Shown here piece by piece: positions 8,114 through 16,923 of a stretch of DNA of 64,000 bases. A program made the position numbers and the translations under genes. A model generated the notes under the pieces. It made no database searches. It was not told the origin of the DNA and saw only the letters and a program-made list of their open reading frames with translations. Within the stretch, counting starts at the first letter, position 1. The number at the start of each line of letters is the position of its first letter. Origin of the DNA: Pedobacter sp. ISL-64 (lineage in GTDB: Bacteria > Bacteroidota > Bacteroidia > Sphingobacteriales > Sphingobacteriaceae); NCBI RefSeq assembly GCF_018613605.1, contig NZ_JAGGPU010000028.1, positions 1 to 64,000 of the forward strand. The letters are read 5' to 3'.

Positions 8114-8539
8114 TTATTGATATAAAAATGTATCAGATCTTTTATTTCTAAGTGGGAATTCCTTATCAATTGGCTCTAACTCTTGCTGCTCTTCTGTAAT
8201 TAGCAGGTCGTTGTATTTTTCCAGCAGATGAATATATTTATTCATCCAGAAATACACAGAATTATTATCCGAACCGATTTGTTTACCTGGATCTGTCGTT
8301 TGATTGATGGATTCGGCATTGTACTTAGGGAAAGCTTCCGGAAATGCCGAAGAAAGATCCTGACCTAATAACTTGCCTACCTGCCAAATTACTTCGTGCC
8401 CAATTCTGTCTTGACCAAACCAGTTGTAAATTGTTCTGCGGCTTACATTAAGTTTCCTTGAAAGCTCACTGATGCCCATGCGATCTCTGCGCACTAAGCG
8501 TTCAAGAATTTCTCCTTGTTTTTGTTGTTGTGTTGTCAT
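8114..8539 (-). CDS. helix-turn-helix transcriptional regulator
   Basis: The 141-residue protein has an N-terminal helix-turn-helix at about residues 12-50: GISELSRKLNVSRRTIYNWF is a clear recognition-helix pattern, followed by HEVIWQVGKLLGQDLSSAF, as in XRE-type and helix-turn-helix domains of small Bacteroidota regulators. The C-terminal 80 residues have no recognised domain. It stands alone, divergent from the DUF1801 gene. A perfect 16-base palindrome lies 114 bases upstream of its start and is a candidate operator. Confidence 0.8.
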   Translation of the reverse strand: MTTQQQKQGEILERLVRRDRMGISELSRKLNVSRRTIYNWFGQDRIGHEVIWQVGKLLGQDLSSAFPEAFPKYNAESINQTTDPGKQIGSDNNSVYFWMNKYIHLLEKYNDLLITEEQQELEPIDKEFPLRNKRSDTFLYQ

Positions 8540-8652
8540 TGAGATAATTAATTTTTAAAAAAAATGAAAAAATAATTAAATCAGTTATCGGGGACGATTG
8601 ACAATTCAAATGTAAGAATAAGTGTATAAGGTTGTATAAAAGGTGTCGATTT

Positions 8653-8668
8653 TTTGACATATGTCAAA
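8653..8668. promoter_or_regulatory. 16-bp palindrome, candidate operator
   Basis: TTTGACATATGTCAAA is a perfect palindrome in the 275-base divergent gap between the HTH regulator (starts 8539, minus) and the DUF1801 gene (starts 8815, plus). Its symmetry suits binding by a dimeric regulator, perhaps the adjacent HTH protein. The remaining gap sequence is AT-rich with nothing else distinct. Confidence 0.45.
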
Positions 8669-8814
8669 CTGCATTAGCGAATTACTGTGAAATACGCTCA
8701 AAATGAATGATTTTTAAACCTACTTTTTCTAAGAAATAACGTATTACTTTAAATACAATAACCGCAGAAATTGAAATTATTTGATCAAACCCTTATATTC
8801 ATCATAAAAAAGAC

Positions 8815-9231
8815 ATGGCACAGAATAAAACTACCGAAAACGATTTAAGCGTTCCAGACTTTTTAAATACCATTCCCAACGAAAACAAAAGAGCTGATTG
8901 TTTTAACCTGTCGGATATCTTAAGTTTAATCACAGGTTTTAAAGCTAAAATGTGGGGAAATGCCATTGTTGGTTTTGGAAGTTACCATTACAAATATGAA
9001 AGCGGCCGGGAAGGTGATACACCATTGGTTGGTTTTTCTCCAAGAAAAGATGCCATAGTTTTATATCTATCTTCTCAATTTAAAGATCGGGAAGAATTGC
9101 TTTCCAGATTCGGTAAACATAAAACATCAAAAGCCTGTATCTACTTTAAAAAAATGAGCGATATCCACATCGAAGTTTTAAAAGAAATGATTATCAACGC
9201 TGTAGCCCACACAAGTAGCTTGTATCCTTAA
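8815..9231 (+). CDS. DUF1801 domain-containing protein
   Basis: The 138-residue cytoplasmic protein matches the DUF1801 (YdhG-like) fold: an N-terminal FLNTIPNENKRAD helix, then MWGNAIVGFGSYHYKY, VGFSPRKDAIVLYL, and the late FGKHKTSKACIYFKKMSDI segment. Members are small stand-alone proteins, and the biochemical role is not established. No partner gene is adjacent. The ATG at 8815 is the only reasonable start, and the length fits the family. Confidence 0.85.
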   Translation: MAQNKTTENDLSVPDFLNTIPNENKRADCFNLSDILSLITGFKAKMWGNAIVGFGSYHYKYESGREGDTPLVGFSPRKDAIVLYLSSQFKDREELLSRFGKHKTSKACIYFKKMSDIHIEVLKEMIINAVAHTSSLYP

Positions 9232-9545
9232 TATGAAAGATATAAAATGTATGATGCAACAGATGAACATAAAATATAAATCTGCCCGCTTGGGATCTTT
9301 ATTACGACATTATTTGCAATTAAAAGATTGCCGCATGCATATCCTTAACTTCTCTTAACTCCTCAATGGTTAAAACATTATTGTTAGTGAGAACTTAAAG
9401 GCATTAAGAAGGCCATTTATTAAAAAGATTCAGTGCCTTGAGATGAAAGAAAGCATCCACATCATGATGTAAATAAGAAGTTACGCGATAATAAGTTAAA
9501 TTTTACAATATTTGATTATTCCTTATTTCGAACAAAAAACTGGAA
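9232..9545. other. 314-base gap without a gene
   Basis: The sequence is AT-rich, with a stretch of short related words (CTTAACTTCTCTTAACTCC around 9348-9365) like those seen in other spacers here. No terminator, RNA or protein frame is convincing. The last 60 bases should contain the promoter of the S9 peptidase gene, but I see no full match to the Bacteroidota consensus. Confidence 0.5.
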
Positions 9546-11963
9546 ATGATTAAAAAACTACACCTCTATTTATTGATAGCGGGCGCTTGTATTTCGCTTA
9601 ATTCAGCCGCACAAGATGCAGTAAGCTACCAAACACCCCCAAAAGAAATTACCGATTTATTACTTGCCAAACCAACACCTGGCGTAAGTATTGATGGCAA
9701 AGCAGAATGGATCTTATTTAGCGAGCGCAACTCTTATCCCTCAGTAGAAGAACTGGCCTTGCCCGAATACAGAATTGCAGGCTTAAGGTTAAATCCAAAT
9801 AATTACTCGCCGAGCAGGCAAACCTACATTAACAACTTCAGTTTAAAAAACATCAAATCCAACCAAACGTTTCAGGTTATAGGACTGCCAAAACCATTAT
9901 ATGCCAGCAACATTAGCTGGAACCCATCAGAAAATAAAATTGCCTTTACCCACACCACTCAAAAAGGAGTGGATCTTTATATTATTGATCTGATTACAAA
10001 AAAAGCAGTCAAAACCAATAAGGCTTTTTTAAATGTGGTTTTAGGGAGTGGCCTTACCTGGTTAAATGATAAGACCATTATCTACCGTACGGTAACTAAA
10101 CCTGCAAGTGCTGCACCTACAAAACCATTGATGCCAAAAGGGCCAACCATTCAGCAAAACTTAGGTAAAGCTGCACCAAGCGCCACTTTTCAGGATTTAA
10201 TTAAATCACCTTTTGACGAACAATTGTTCGAGTTTTTCGCAACCTCGCAATTGGTAAAAAATACAGCAGGTGTAGAAACATCCATTGGTAAACCAGCTAT
10301 TTATGGTTCGACAGGTTTATCGCCTGATAAAAATTACATGATGATCGAAACTATACGCAAACCTTTTTCTTATTTGGTTACTGCAAACGGTTTTCCATCA
10401 ACAGTAACCATTACCGATTTAACCGGTAAAACCATTAAGGTTATTGCTGAACTGCCTTCATCCGAGGGTACACCATCTGGTTACGACAATACGCAAAACG
10501 TACCGCGTGGTTTCGATTGGAGGGATGATGAACCTGCTACACTGGTTTGGAGCAAGCCATTGGATAGCGGTTTAATTAAAAAAAATGTTCCCTTTCATGA
10601 TGCAGTTTATGCGTTAAGTGCACCTTTTACCGGCACAGAAAAAGAATTATTTAAAACGCAGACCCGTTACCGTGGCGTACAATGGGGTGATGCTAACCTT
10701 GCCCTGATTATGGAAGGTTTACGTAGCAAACAAACCAATAAAGTGAGCCGTTATAACCCTACAACAGGCGAAGTAGAAGAATTGTACAGCCGTAACCAAA
10801 CAGATGCTTATGGCAACCCAGGTTCTCCGGTTACTACGAAAAACAAATATGGCCGACAGGTAATTAAAACGGTTGACAATGGCACTAAACTGTTAATGAA
10901 CAATATAGTAGGTTCATCAGAAAAAGGAGACTTACCTTTCTTAGCCAAATTCGATTTAACCACTAAAAAGAATGAGATTATCTGGCGCAGCGCCGAAGGA
11001 ACCTTCGAATATGTAAGCGATGTAATTAATCCTGACAAACTGGTTTTGCTTACCCGTAAAGAGAGTCAAAAATTAGTACCTAACTACTTTATTAAAAACC
11101 TGATGCTTCGCATCGCCGATCAACCAATTACTAATTTCACTAATCCATATCCATCTTTAGAGGGCATTACCAAACAGAAAATTTCTTACAAACGTGCCGA
11201 TGGTGTAGATTTAACGGGCGACCTGTACCTACCTAAGGGTTACAATAAGGATAAAGATGGACCATTACCTTCATTAATTTGGGCTTACCCACGCGAGTTT
11301 AACTCCGCAGCAGATGCAGCACAGATCCGTGGATCGAAAGATAAATTTACTACAATTAGCTGGGCCTCTCCCATTTTCTGGGTAACCCGTGGTTATGCAG
11401 TATTAGATAACGCAGAAATGCCAATTGTTGCCAAAGATGGTAAAAAACCTAACGATACCTTTGTAGATCAATTACAGCTCAATGCCGAAGCTGCTATTAA
11501 TAAACTGGCCGACTTAGGCGTTGGCGATAAAAAACGGATGGCTGTTGGAGGGCATAGTTATGGTGCCTTTATGACTGCAAACCTATTGGCCCATACTAAT
11601 CTTTTTGCTGCAGGCATTGCCCGTAGCGGTGCTTACAACCGGACACTTACGCCCTTTGGTTTTCAAAACGAAGAGCGCACCTATTGGCAGGTACCGCAGT
11701 TGTATTACGAAATGAGCCCATTCAGTTATGCAGATAAAATTAAAACTCCTATATTGTTAATCCACGGCGATTCTGACGATAACCCAGGTACTTTCCCTAT
11801 TAATAGCGAACGTTTGTTCAATGCCATTAAAGGTGCCGGCGGTACTACCCGTTTTGTATTTTTACCTTATGAAGCACACAGCTACCGCGGCAAAGAAAAC
11901 TTGTTGCATATGCTTTGGGAGCAAGACCAATGGTTAGAAAAATATGTAAAAAACAAAAAATAA
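9546..11963 (+). CDS. secreted S9 family serine peptidase (prolyl oligopeptidase type)
   Basis: An 805-residue exported peptidase with a Sec signal at residues 1-22 (LLIAGACISLNSAAQ). The long N-terminal part has propeller-like repeats (WNPSENKIAFTHT, LSPDKNYMMIET), and the C-terminal alpha/beta hydrolase domain starts near residue 545. The catalytic triad is visible: S671 in GGHSYGAF, Asp at 744/745 in HGDSDDNPG and H778 in YEAHSY. The order and length fit the S9D (glutamyl endopeptidase-like) branch of the family. It acts in the periplasm or outside, breaking down peptides for nutrition. It stands alone and has its own terminator. Confidence 0.93.
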   Translation: MIKKLHLYLLIAGACISLNSAAQDAVSYQTPPKEITDLLLAKPTPGVSIDGKAEWILFSERNSYPSVEELALPEYRIAGLRLNPNNYSPSRQTYINNFSLKNIKSNQTFQVIGLPKPLYASNISWNPSENKIAFTHTTQKGVDLYIIDLITKKAVKTNKAFLNVVLGSGLTWLNDKTIIYRTVTKPASAAPTKPLMPKGPTIQQNLGKAAPSATFQDLIKSPFDEQLFEFFATSQLVKNTAGVETSIGKPAIYGSTGLSPDKNYMMIETIRKPFSYLVTANGFPSTVTITDLTGKTIKVIAELPSSEGTPSGYDNTQNVPRGFDWRDDEPATLVWSKPLDSGLIKKNVPFHDAVYALSAPFTGTEKELFKTQTRYRGVQWGDANLALIMEGLRSKQTNKVSRYNPTTGEVEELYSRNQTDAYGNPGSPVTTKNKYGRQVIKTVDNGTKLLMNNIVGSSEKGDLPFLAKFDLTTKKNEIIWRSAEGTFEYVSDVINPDKLVLLTRKESQKLVPNYFIKNLMLRIADQPITNFTNPYPSLEGITKQKISYKRADGVDLTGDLYLPKGYNKDKDGPLPSLIWAYPREFNSAADAAQIRGSKDKFTTISWASPIFWVTRGYAVLDNAEMPIVAKDGKKPNDTFVDQLQLNAEAAINKLADLGVGDKKRMAVGGHSYGAFMTANLLAHTNLFAAGIARSGAYNRTLTPFGFQNEERTYWQVPQLYYEMSPFSYADKIKTPILLIHGDSDDNPGTFPINSERLFNAIKGAGGTTRFVFLPYEAHSYRGKENLLHMLWEQDQWLEKYVKNKK

Positions 11964-11986
11964 ATCTCTCTCTACCTTTATCGATT

Positions 11987-12015
11987 AAAGTGCCTCTATA
12001 TGGGGCGCTTTTTTT
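11987..12015 (+). terminator. intrinsic terminator after the S9 peptidase
   Basis: AAAGTGCC (11987-11994) pairs with GGCGCTTT (12004-12011), with one G-T pair, and runs into T7. It lies 24 bases after the peptidase stop codon. Confidence 0.85.
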
Positions 12016-12123
12016 GTTTAACGGTCTTTCCTTTGCGTGCTGACAGTTATTCCTATCTGATACGATAAAGTAAATTTCAGTTCAATCACTTAGTTTCTGC
12101 CTTATAATTATGTTTATACTAAG

Positions 12124-12176
12124 TTTATTAATCAGTCAGATGGTAACATCTCCCTGCACACATAGTGATTAATAAA
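12124..12176. repeat. 11-bp inverted repeat enclosing a GTCAGATG palindrome
   Basis: TTTATTAATCA (12124-12134) and TGATTAATAAA (12166-12176) are perfect inverted repeats around 31 bases that begin GTCAGATGGTAACATCT. The same GTCAGATG-NNNN-CATCTGAC core occurs twice at 30456-30533. This element sits in the 338-base gap before cbpA. The remainder of the gap is AT-rich and holds no gene I can support. Confidence 0.5.
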
Positions 12177-12349
12177 TTAAGCCAGTTAAGACAATTGCCA
12201 AAAAACCTTAATGCTCTTATATTTCTTAATGGTAAAGTATCTCAAACTATAAACAACTACCCTGGTTAAGACAATCCCCATTGAAATACACCATTATAAA
12301 ACCTACATTTATACAATTAAATTGAACATTACTTTTACTTATTTGTTAA

Positions 12350-13243
12350 GCCATTATAGACTATTATAAAATCCTCGATTTAAAAAAAGATGCAACAACC
12401 GAGGATATTAAAAAAGCTTATAGAAAATTAGCCCGAAAACACCACCCCGATCTTAATCCCAACAATGAGGAAGCCAATAAAAAATTTCAACAAATAAACG
12501 AAGCAAACGAAGTTTTAAGTGATCCGGAAAAGCGTAAGAAATATGACAAGTATGGTAAAGATTGGCAACATGCCGATCAGTTAGATGCCCAGCAACAGCA
12601 GCAAAGGCAATACCAGTCGCAAGGTGGAGGATATGGCGATAATAGCTATTCAGGAGGTTTTGGAGGCGAAGATTTTTCTGATTTCTTTTCTTCGATGTTT
12701 GGCGGCGGCGGAGGCAGAAGCAGTAGAAATTCTCCTTTTAAAGGCCAGGATTACAATGCCGATTTGCAATTGAATCTACTCGATGCGTATACAACGCACA
12801 AACAGACCTTAACCGTAAACGGTAAACAAGTACGCATTACCATTCCGGCGGGTGTAGAAAATGGGCAGAAAATTAAACTACCAGGTTACGGTGCACCAGG
12901 TGTTAACAATGGCCCTCCGGGAGATTTATACATCAAATTTAACATTACAGATCATCCTAAATTTAAACGAAAAGGGAACGATATCTACCTCCAGGAAGAA
13001 ATAGACCTATATACCGCCATTTTAGGTGGCGAAAAAATTGTAGAAACATTAAACGGCAAGGTCAAACTTAAAGTGCCAGAGGGAACACAGCCCGATGCTA
13101 CTTTACGTTTAAAAGGAAAAGGGTTTCCACTTTATAAAAAAGAAAATCAGTTTGGCGATTTATATATCAAGTGGCAGGTAAAATTACCTACCAATCTAAA
13201 TGTCGAACAAAAAGAACTATTTGAAAAACTTTCCAAATTCTAA
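12350..13243 (+). CDS. cbpA: CbpA-type J-domain co-chaperone lacking a normal start codon
   Basis: The reading frame encodes a full-length class II J-domain protein of about 296 residues. The J domain comes first (IDYYKILDLKKDATTEDIKK, then the HPD motif in KHHPDLNP), then a Gln/Gly-rich linker (QQQQQRQYQSQ, GGFGGED), then two C-terminal substrate-binding domains (GVENGQKIKLPGYG; VPEGTQPDATLRLKGKGFP). It would stimulate DnaK's ATPase. The oddity is the start: a TAA at 12347-12349 precedes GCC ATT ATA GAC TAT, where relatives begin with Met then xIDYYKIL. There is no ATG, GTG or TTG in frame until 12695. Start at ATT 12353 or ATA 12356 is conceivable; otherwise the gene is silenced. The cbpM gene follows after 5 bases. 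Confidence 0.82.
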   Translation, partial: AIIDYYKILDLKKDATTEDIKKAYRKLARKHHPDLNPNNEEANKKFQQINEANEVLSDPEKRKKYDKYGKDWQHADQLDAQQQQQRQYQSQGGGYGDNSYSGGFGGEDFSDFFSSMFGGGGGRSSRNSPFKGQDYNADLQLNLLDAYTTHKQTLTVNGKQVRITIPAGVENGQKIKLPGYGAPGVNNGPPGDLYIKFNITDHPKFKRKGNDIYLQEEIDLYTAILGGEKIVETLNGKVKLKVPEGTQPDATLRLKGKGFPLYKKENQFGDLYIKWQVKLPTNLNVEQKELFEKLSKF

Positions 13244-13248
13244 CCATT

Positions 13249-13554
13249 ATGGGAACCAATCTAATACCTGTAGAAGACATCTGTGCTTACCACCACGTAG
13301 AGATCAACTTTATCCAATCGCTTGAAGATTTTGGCCTGATCCACACTACTGTTAAAAAGCAATCGCTCTTTTTGCCAGTTGATGAATTGACCAAATTGGA
13401 GCAGTATCTTCGTCTAGCGCATGATCTGGAAATCAACTTAGAGGGCATTCATGCTGTTTCGCATCTGCTTAATCAATTGCAAAATATGCAGGAAGAAATA
13501 ACCGCCCTTCAGAACGAACTAAATTATTATAAGCAGCTTAACCAACACCATTAA
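13249..13554 (+). CDS. cbpM: CbpM-type chaperone modulator
   Basis: The 101-residue protein follows the J-domain gene by 5 bases. It looks like CbpM/YccV-type MerR-like modulators: an N-terminal winged-helix-like part (LIPVEDICAYHHVEINFIQS, then LEDFGLIH) and a C-terminal coiled coil (LNQLQNMQEEITALQNELNYY). Known CbpM binds the J domain of CbpA and blocks its work with DnaK. Pairing and order match the E. coli cbpA-cbpM operon. If cbpA translation is lost through its missing start codon, this protein would have no partner. Confidence 0.82.
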   Translation: MGTNLIPVEDICAYHHVEINFIQSLEDFGLIHTTVKKQSLFLPVDELTKLEQYLRLAHDLEINLEGIHAVSHLLNQLQNMQEEITALQNELNYYKQLNQHH

Positions 13555-13648
13555 ACAACCGTTTGTGCAGTATTTTGCATTAAAAGTGGAAACAAAAACA
13601 CAATCTTTTTAAGATATCTTTCTTAAATTGGCAATCTAATTTAAAAAA

Positions 13649-15223
13649 ATGAGCGATCTTTCTTCAAAATTCATCGAAAAAATAAAATCATCCTATGCCC
13701 CTACGGGCTCGTACATTTATTTAGGCGCCGGAATTTTAGACGGTCAGGTTTACAGCGAAGCTGAGGTTAATTTGTCGTTAAAAATGATGAATAGACATGG
13801 TTTAATTGCCGGAGCAACCGGAACAGGTAAAACACGTACCCTGCAATTATTGGCAGAGCAACTGTCAGATGCGGGCGTTCCTGTTTTTATGTTAGATGTT
13901 AAAGGTGATTTATCAGGCTTAAACCAGCCCGGCTCTGTTAATCCAAAAATAGAAGAAAGAGCACAACAGCTCAACAAACCTTTTTCTCCATCTGGCTTTC
14001 CCATCGAAATTTACTCCCTTTCGGGTAAAATGGGTTCTCAGATGCGGGCAACGGTATTAGAATTCGGGCCAACGCTTTTATCTAAAGTATTAGATTTAAA
14101 TGATACCCAGTCGGGCGTTATGGCAGTAATATTCAAATATGCCGATGATAACAAAATGCCGATTATCGACTTAAATGATTTAAAGAAACTGGTTTCTTAT
14201 TTATCAGAGGGTGCCGGAGCCGCCGAAATAAAAAGCAGTTATGGCACCATTTCTACCGCTACTTCTGGTACAATATTACGAAAAATTGTCGCTATAGAGC
14301 AGCAAGGATTAGCGGGTATGTTTGGCGAAAAATCTTTTGATATAGAAGATCTTTTTGAGCGTGTTGATGGCAAAGGAACCATAAGTTTGTTAAATATTGC
14401 AGATGTTCAAAATCAGCCCGTATTATATTCTACATTTTTATTAAGCTTACTGGCTGAGTTATTTAATACCATGCCCGAAGTTGGCGATTTAGACAAACCA
14501 AAACTGATCTTCTTTTTTGATGAAGCACATTTATTGTTCAAAAATTCTTCGAAAGCATTTTTAGAGCAGATTGAAACCATTATCAGGTTAATCCGTTCAA
14601 AAGGAATTGGTGTTTTCTTCTGTACCCAGGCGCCTACCGATGTTCCTGAAAGTGTTTTAGGGCAACTGGGTAACCGCGTACAACATGCATTACGGGCATT
14701 TACGCCTAATGATGTAGATGCTTTGAAAAAAACAGTTAATACCTATCCAAAATCAGATTTCTACGAGATCGATAAAATATTAACCTCGCTGGGAACAGGT
14801 CAGGCTTTGGTTACCGTATTAAATGAAAAAGGCATACCAACGGAGGTATCTGCTACCATGCTTACTCCACCAAGGGCTGTAATGGGACCACTTACCGCTG
14901 CTGATTTCGATCAGCTTGTTCATGCCAGTTCGAAGTATACTAAATATAAAGATCCTATCGATCCTGAAAGTGCTTATGATATTTTAACTAAACGCATTAA
15001 TGAGCAAACTGCAGCAGCAGAACAAGAAAAGCAGGAAGTTGAGGCTCAGAAACAGGCTGAACAAGAAAGCAAGCCTAAACCGGGAGAAAAGAGCCTTGTT
15101 GAACAGGTAATGGGCGCAACAATAACACGCCAGATTGGTAAAGAAATTGTTCGCGGTATTTTTGGCATGCTAACAGGAAAGAAAACACGCTCAAAAACCG
15201 GTGGTGGACTTTTTGGATTTTAA
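13649..15223 (+). CDS. HerA-like ATPase, DUF853 (YjgR) family
   Basis: A 524-residue P-loop ATPase of the HerA/FtsK superfamily, DUF853 branch. Walker A is GATGTGKT at residues 55-62, and Walker B is LIFFFDEAHLLF near residue 290. The sensor-like segment GVFFCTQAPTDVPESVLGQL and the arginine-containing HALRAFTPND follow. A charged linker (EQEKQEVEAQKQAEQESK) leads to a short Gly/Lys-rich tail. It has no membrane spans. Members are annotated as putative helicases or transporters of DNA, and the true role is unproven. No NurA nuclease is adjacent, so it is not a HerA-NurA pair. Confidence 0.88.
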   Translation: MSDLSSKFIEKIKSSYAPTGSYIYLGAGILDGQVYSEAEVNLSLKMMNRHGLIAGATGTGKTRTLQLLAEQLSDAGVPVFMLDVKGDLSGLNQPGSVNPKIEERAQQLNKPFSPSGFPIEIYSLSGKMGSQMRATVLEFGPTLLSKVLDLNDTQSGVMAVIFKYADDNKMPIIDLNDLKKLVSYLSEGAGAAEIKSSYGTISTATSGTILRKIVAIEQQGLAGMFGEKSFDIEDLFERVDGKGTISLLNIADVQNQPVLYSTFLLSLLAELFNTMPEVGDLDKPKLIFFFDEAHLLFKNSSKAFLEQIETIIRLIRSKGIGVFFCTQAPTDVPESVLGQLGNRVQHALRAFTPNDVDALKKTVNTYPKSDFYEIDKILTSLGTGQALVTVLNEKGIPTEVSATMLTPPRAVMGPLTAADFDQLVHASSKYTKYKDPIDPESAYDILTKRINEQTAAAEQEKQEVEAQKQAEQESKPKPGEKSLVEQVMGATITRQIGKEIVRGIFGMLTGKKTRSKTGGGLFGF

Positions 15224-15233
15224 AAACTTAACT

Positions 15234-15896
15234 ATGAAATATCTATTTTTAGTTCTCTCACTTATTTCATTAAACTCTTATAGTCAATATGCACTTACTC
15301 CATTTGCAGAAGTCCAGGGCACCCAATTAAGAGAAATAAAGTACGAAGATGTAACAGGCTCTCCTTATTTATTTGATTACTGGGTTAAAGGAAAAGTAAC
15401 CACTAAATCGGGGAAACATTATGCAGACATGCCTTTAAAGTATAATGTAATGGACGATAAGCTAATTTTCAAACATGAGAACGGCAATTTGATGTATTTC
15501 GCAGAACCGGTTACAGCATTTGAACTTTTAAATCCCGATTTAAATATATCGGATAAGTACATTAATGGATTGCCGGCAGTAGATCATTTTAATAATGCGT
15601 CTTATTTTGAAGTTATCTTTTCAGGGCCGACTTCATTATTTAAAAAGACGAATAAAAAGATTGTTGAAAGCAAACAATACGGCTCTGCGGTTACCAATAA
15701 AACTTTTAATACAACAAATGGCTATTTCATACTCAAAGATGGTAAATTTGCAAAAATTACACCCACGAAGAAAACAATTTTAGCTTTATTCCCTTCTAAA
15801 GTGCAAGAATTAAACGAGTATTTGAAAAAAGAAAAAATTGATTTAAAAAACGATAGCGATTTAAAGAAGTTATTTGAATACCTAAACAAAATATAA
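15234..15896 (+). CDS. secreted protein of unknown function
   Basis: I chose the ATG at 15234, which begins directly at a signal peptide (MKYLFLVLSLISLNSYSQ); a GTG at 15201 would extend it into the HerA-like gene and hide the signal. The mature part is about 200 residues with alternating strands (YWVKGKVTTKSGKHYADMPLKY) and a lysine-rich C terminus (LNEYLKKEKIDLKNDSDLKK). It resembles small periplasmic beta-rich proteins of Bacteroidota, but I do not recognise a family. It begins 10 bases after the HerA-like gene's stop and may be cotranscribed. Confidence 0.75.
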   Translation: MKYLFLVLSLISLNSYSQYALTPFAEVQGTQLREIKYEDVTGSPYLFDYWVKGKVTTKSGKHYADMPLKYNVMDDKLIFKHENGNLMYFAEPVTAFELLNPDLNISDKYINGLPAVDHFNNASYFEVIFSGPTSLFKKTNKKIVESKQYGSAVTNKTFNTTNGYFILKDGKFAKITPTKKTILALFPSKVQELNEYLKKEKIDLKNDSDLKKLFEYLNKI

Positions 15897-16023
15897 ACAT
15901 AAAAGACATGGCCATTTTTGATATAATTTATATGCCTATTACTATTTCGCAATACGAAGCCGGCATGATCAAATAATTATTTTAACTATCATGGCTCCTA
16001 CAAATAAAAATAAATAAACATAG

Positions 16024-16923
16024 ATGAAACCCACCCTATTAATATTGGCTGCAGGTATGGCAAGCCGTTATGGAAGTATGAAACAGATTGATGGTTTTGG
16101 CCCAAATGGCGAAACCATTATCGATTATTCAATATATGATGCCATTAACGCTGGCTTTGGCAAAGTTGTATTTATTATTAAAGAAGAGTTTGTAAATGAA
16201 TTCAAAGCCATTTTCGAACCTAAACTTGAGGGAAGAATTGAAACAGAATATGTTTTTCAAAATTTCGATTTAAAACAGTTTGGCATCCAAGAGGAAATTT
16301 ATAGAGAAAAGCCCTGGGGTACCGCACATGCAATCCTTTCGGGCAGAAACGTGATTAAAGAGCCATTTTGTGTAATTAACGCTGATGATTACTATGGTTT
16401 TGATGCCTTTAAAAAAATGGTCGATTTCTTAACTACAGAGGTAACAGACAGCAACTATGCTATTATTGGTTATGAGGTTGGCAAAACTTTATCGGAGTTT
16501 GGCGCCGTTTCCCGTGGCGTTTGCAAAGTAGATGCAGCTGGCAATCTGGAAGAAATTGTAGAACGCACAAAAGTTTATCCTAAAGATGGCAGTATTTTTT
16601 ACGAAGAAAATGGCGAAGAGTTCCCATTAGCCTATGAAACCCCGGTTTCAATGAATTTCTGGGGATTTACACCAGCGGTTTTCAAAATTACGGAAGAATT
16701 GTTCAGAGAATTTGCTGAAGCAAACAAAGATAAGCCTAAGGCAGAATTCTTTATTCCATTAATTGGCGAAAACCTGGTAAAAAGTAATACCGCAACCTTT
16801 AAAGTAGTGCCAACCTCAAACAAATGGTTTGGTGTAACATATAAAGAAGATAAACCTTATGTTCAGGATAGTATTGACCAATTGGTTAAAAACGGAACAT
16901 ATCCAGAAAAACTATGGAACTAA
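16024..16923 (+). CDS. sugar-phosphate nucleotidyltransferase
   Basis: A 299-residue nucleotidyltransferase of the GT-A fold. The nucleotide-binding signature LAAGMASRYGSMKQIDGFGP lies at residues 7-26, followed by GETIIDYSIYDAI. VINADDYYGFDAF carries the metal-binding Asp. PVSMNFWGFTP is the later substrate part. It lacks the left-handed helix acyltransferase domain of GlmU. Its last 10 bases overlap a sugar kinase gene, so the two enzymes probably act in sequence: the kinase makes a sugar 1-phosphate and this enzyme makes the NDP-sugar. The exact sugar is not determined; N-acetylhexosamine is the best guess. Confidence 0.85.
   Translation: MKPTLLILAAGMASRYGSMKQIDGFGPNGETIIDYSIYDAINAGFGKVVFIIKEEFVNEFKAIFEPKLEGRIETEYVFQNFDLKQFGIQEEIYREKPWGTAHAILSGRNVIKEPFCVINADDYYGFDAFKKMVDFLTTEVTDSNYAIIGYEVGKTLSEFGAVSRGVCKVDAAGNLEEIVERTKVYPKDGSIFYEENGEEFPLAYETPVSMNFWGFTPAVFKITEELFREFAEANKDKPKAEFFIPLIGENLVKSNTATFKVVPTSNKWFGVTYKEDKPYVQDSIDQLVKNGTYPEKLWN

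Noticed and set aside
12585..12773. 62-codon frame inside cbpA
   Set aside because: It lies in another frame of the J-domain protein gene, which explains the sequence fully.
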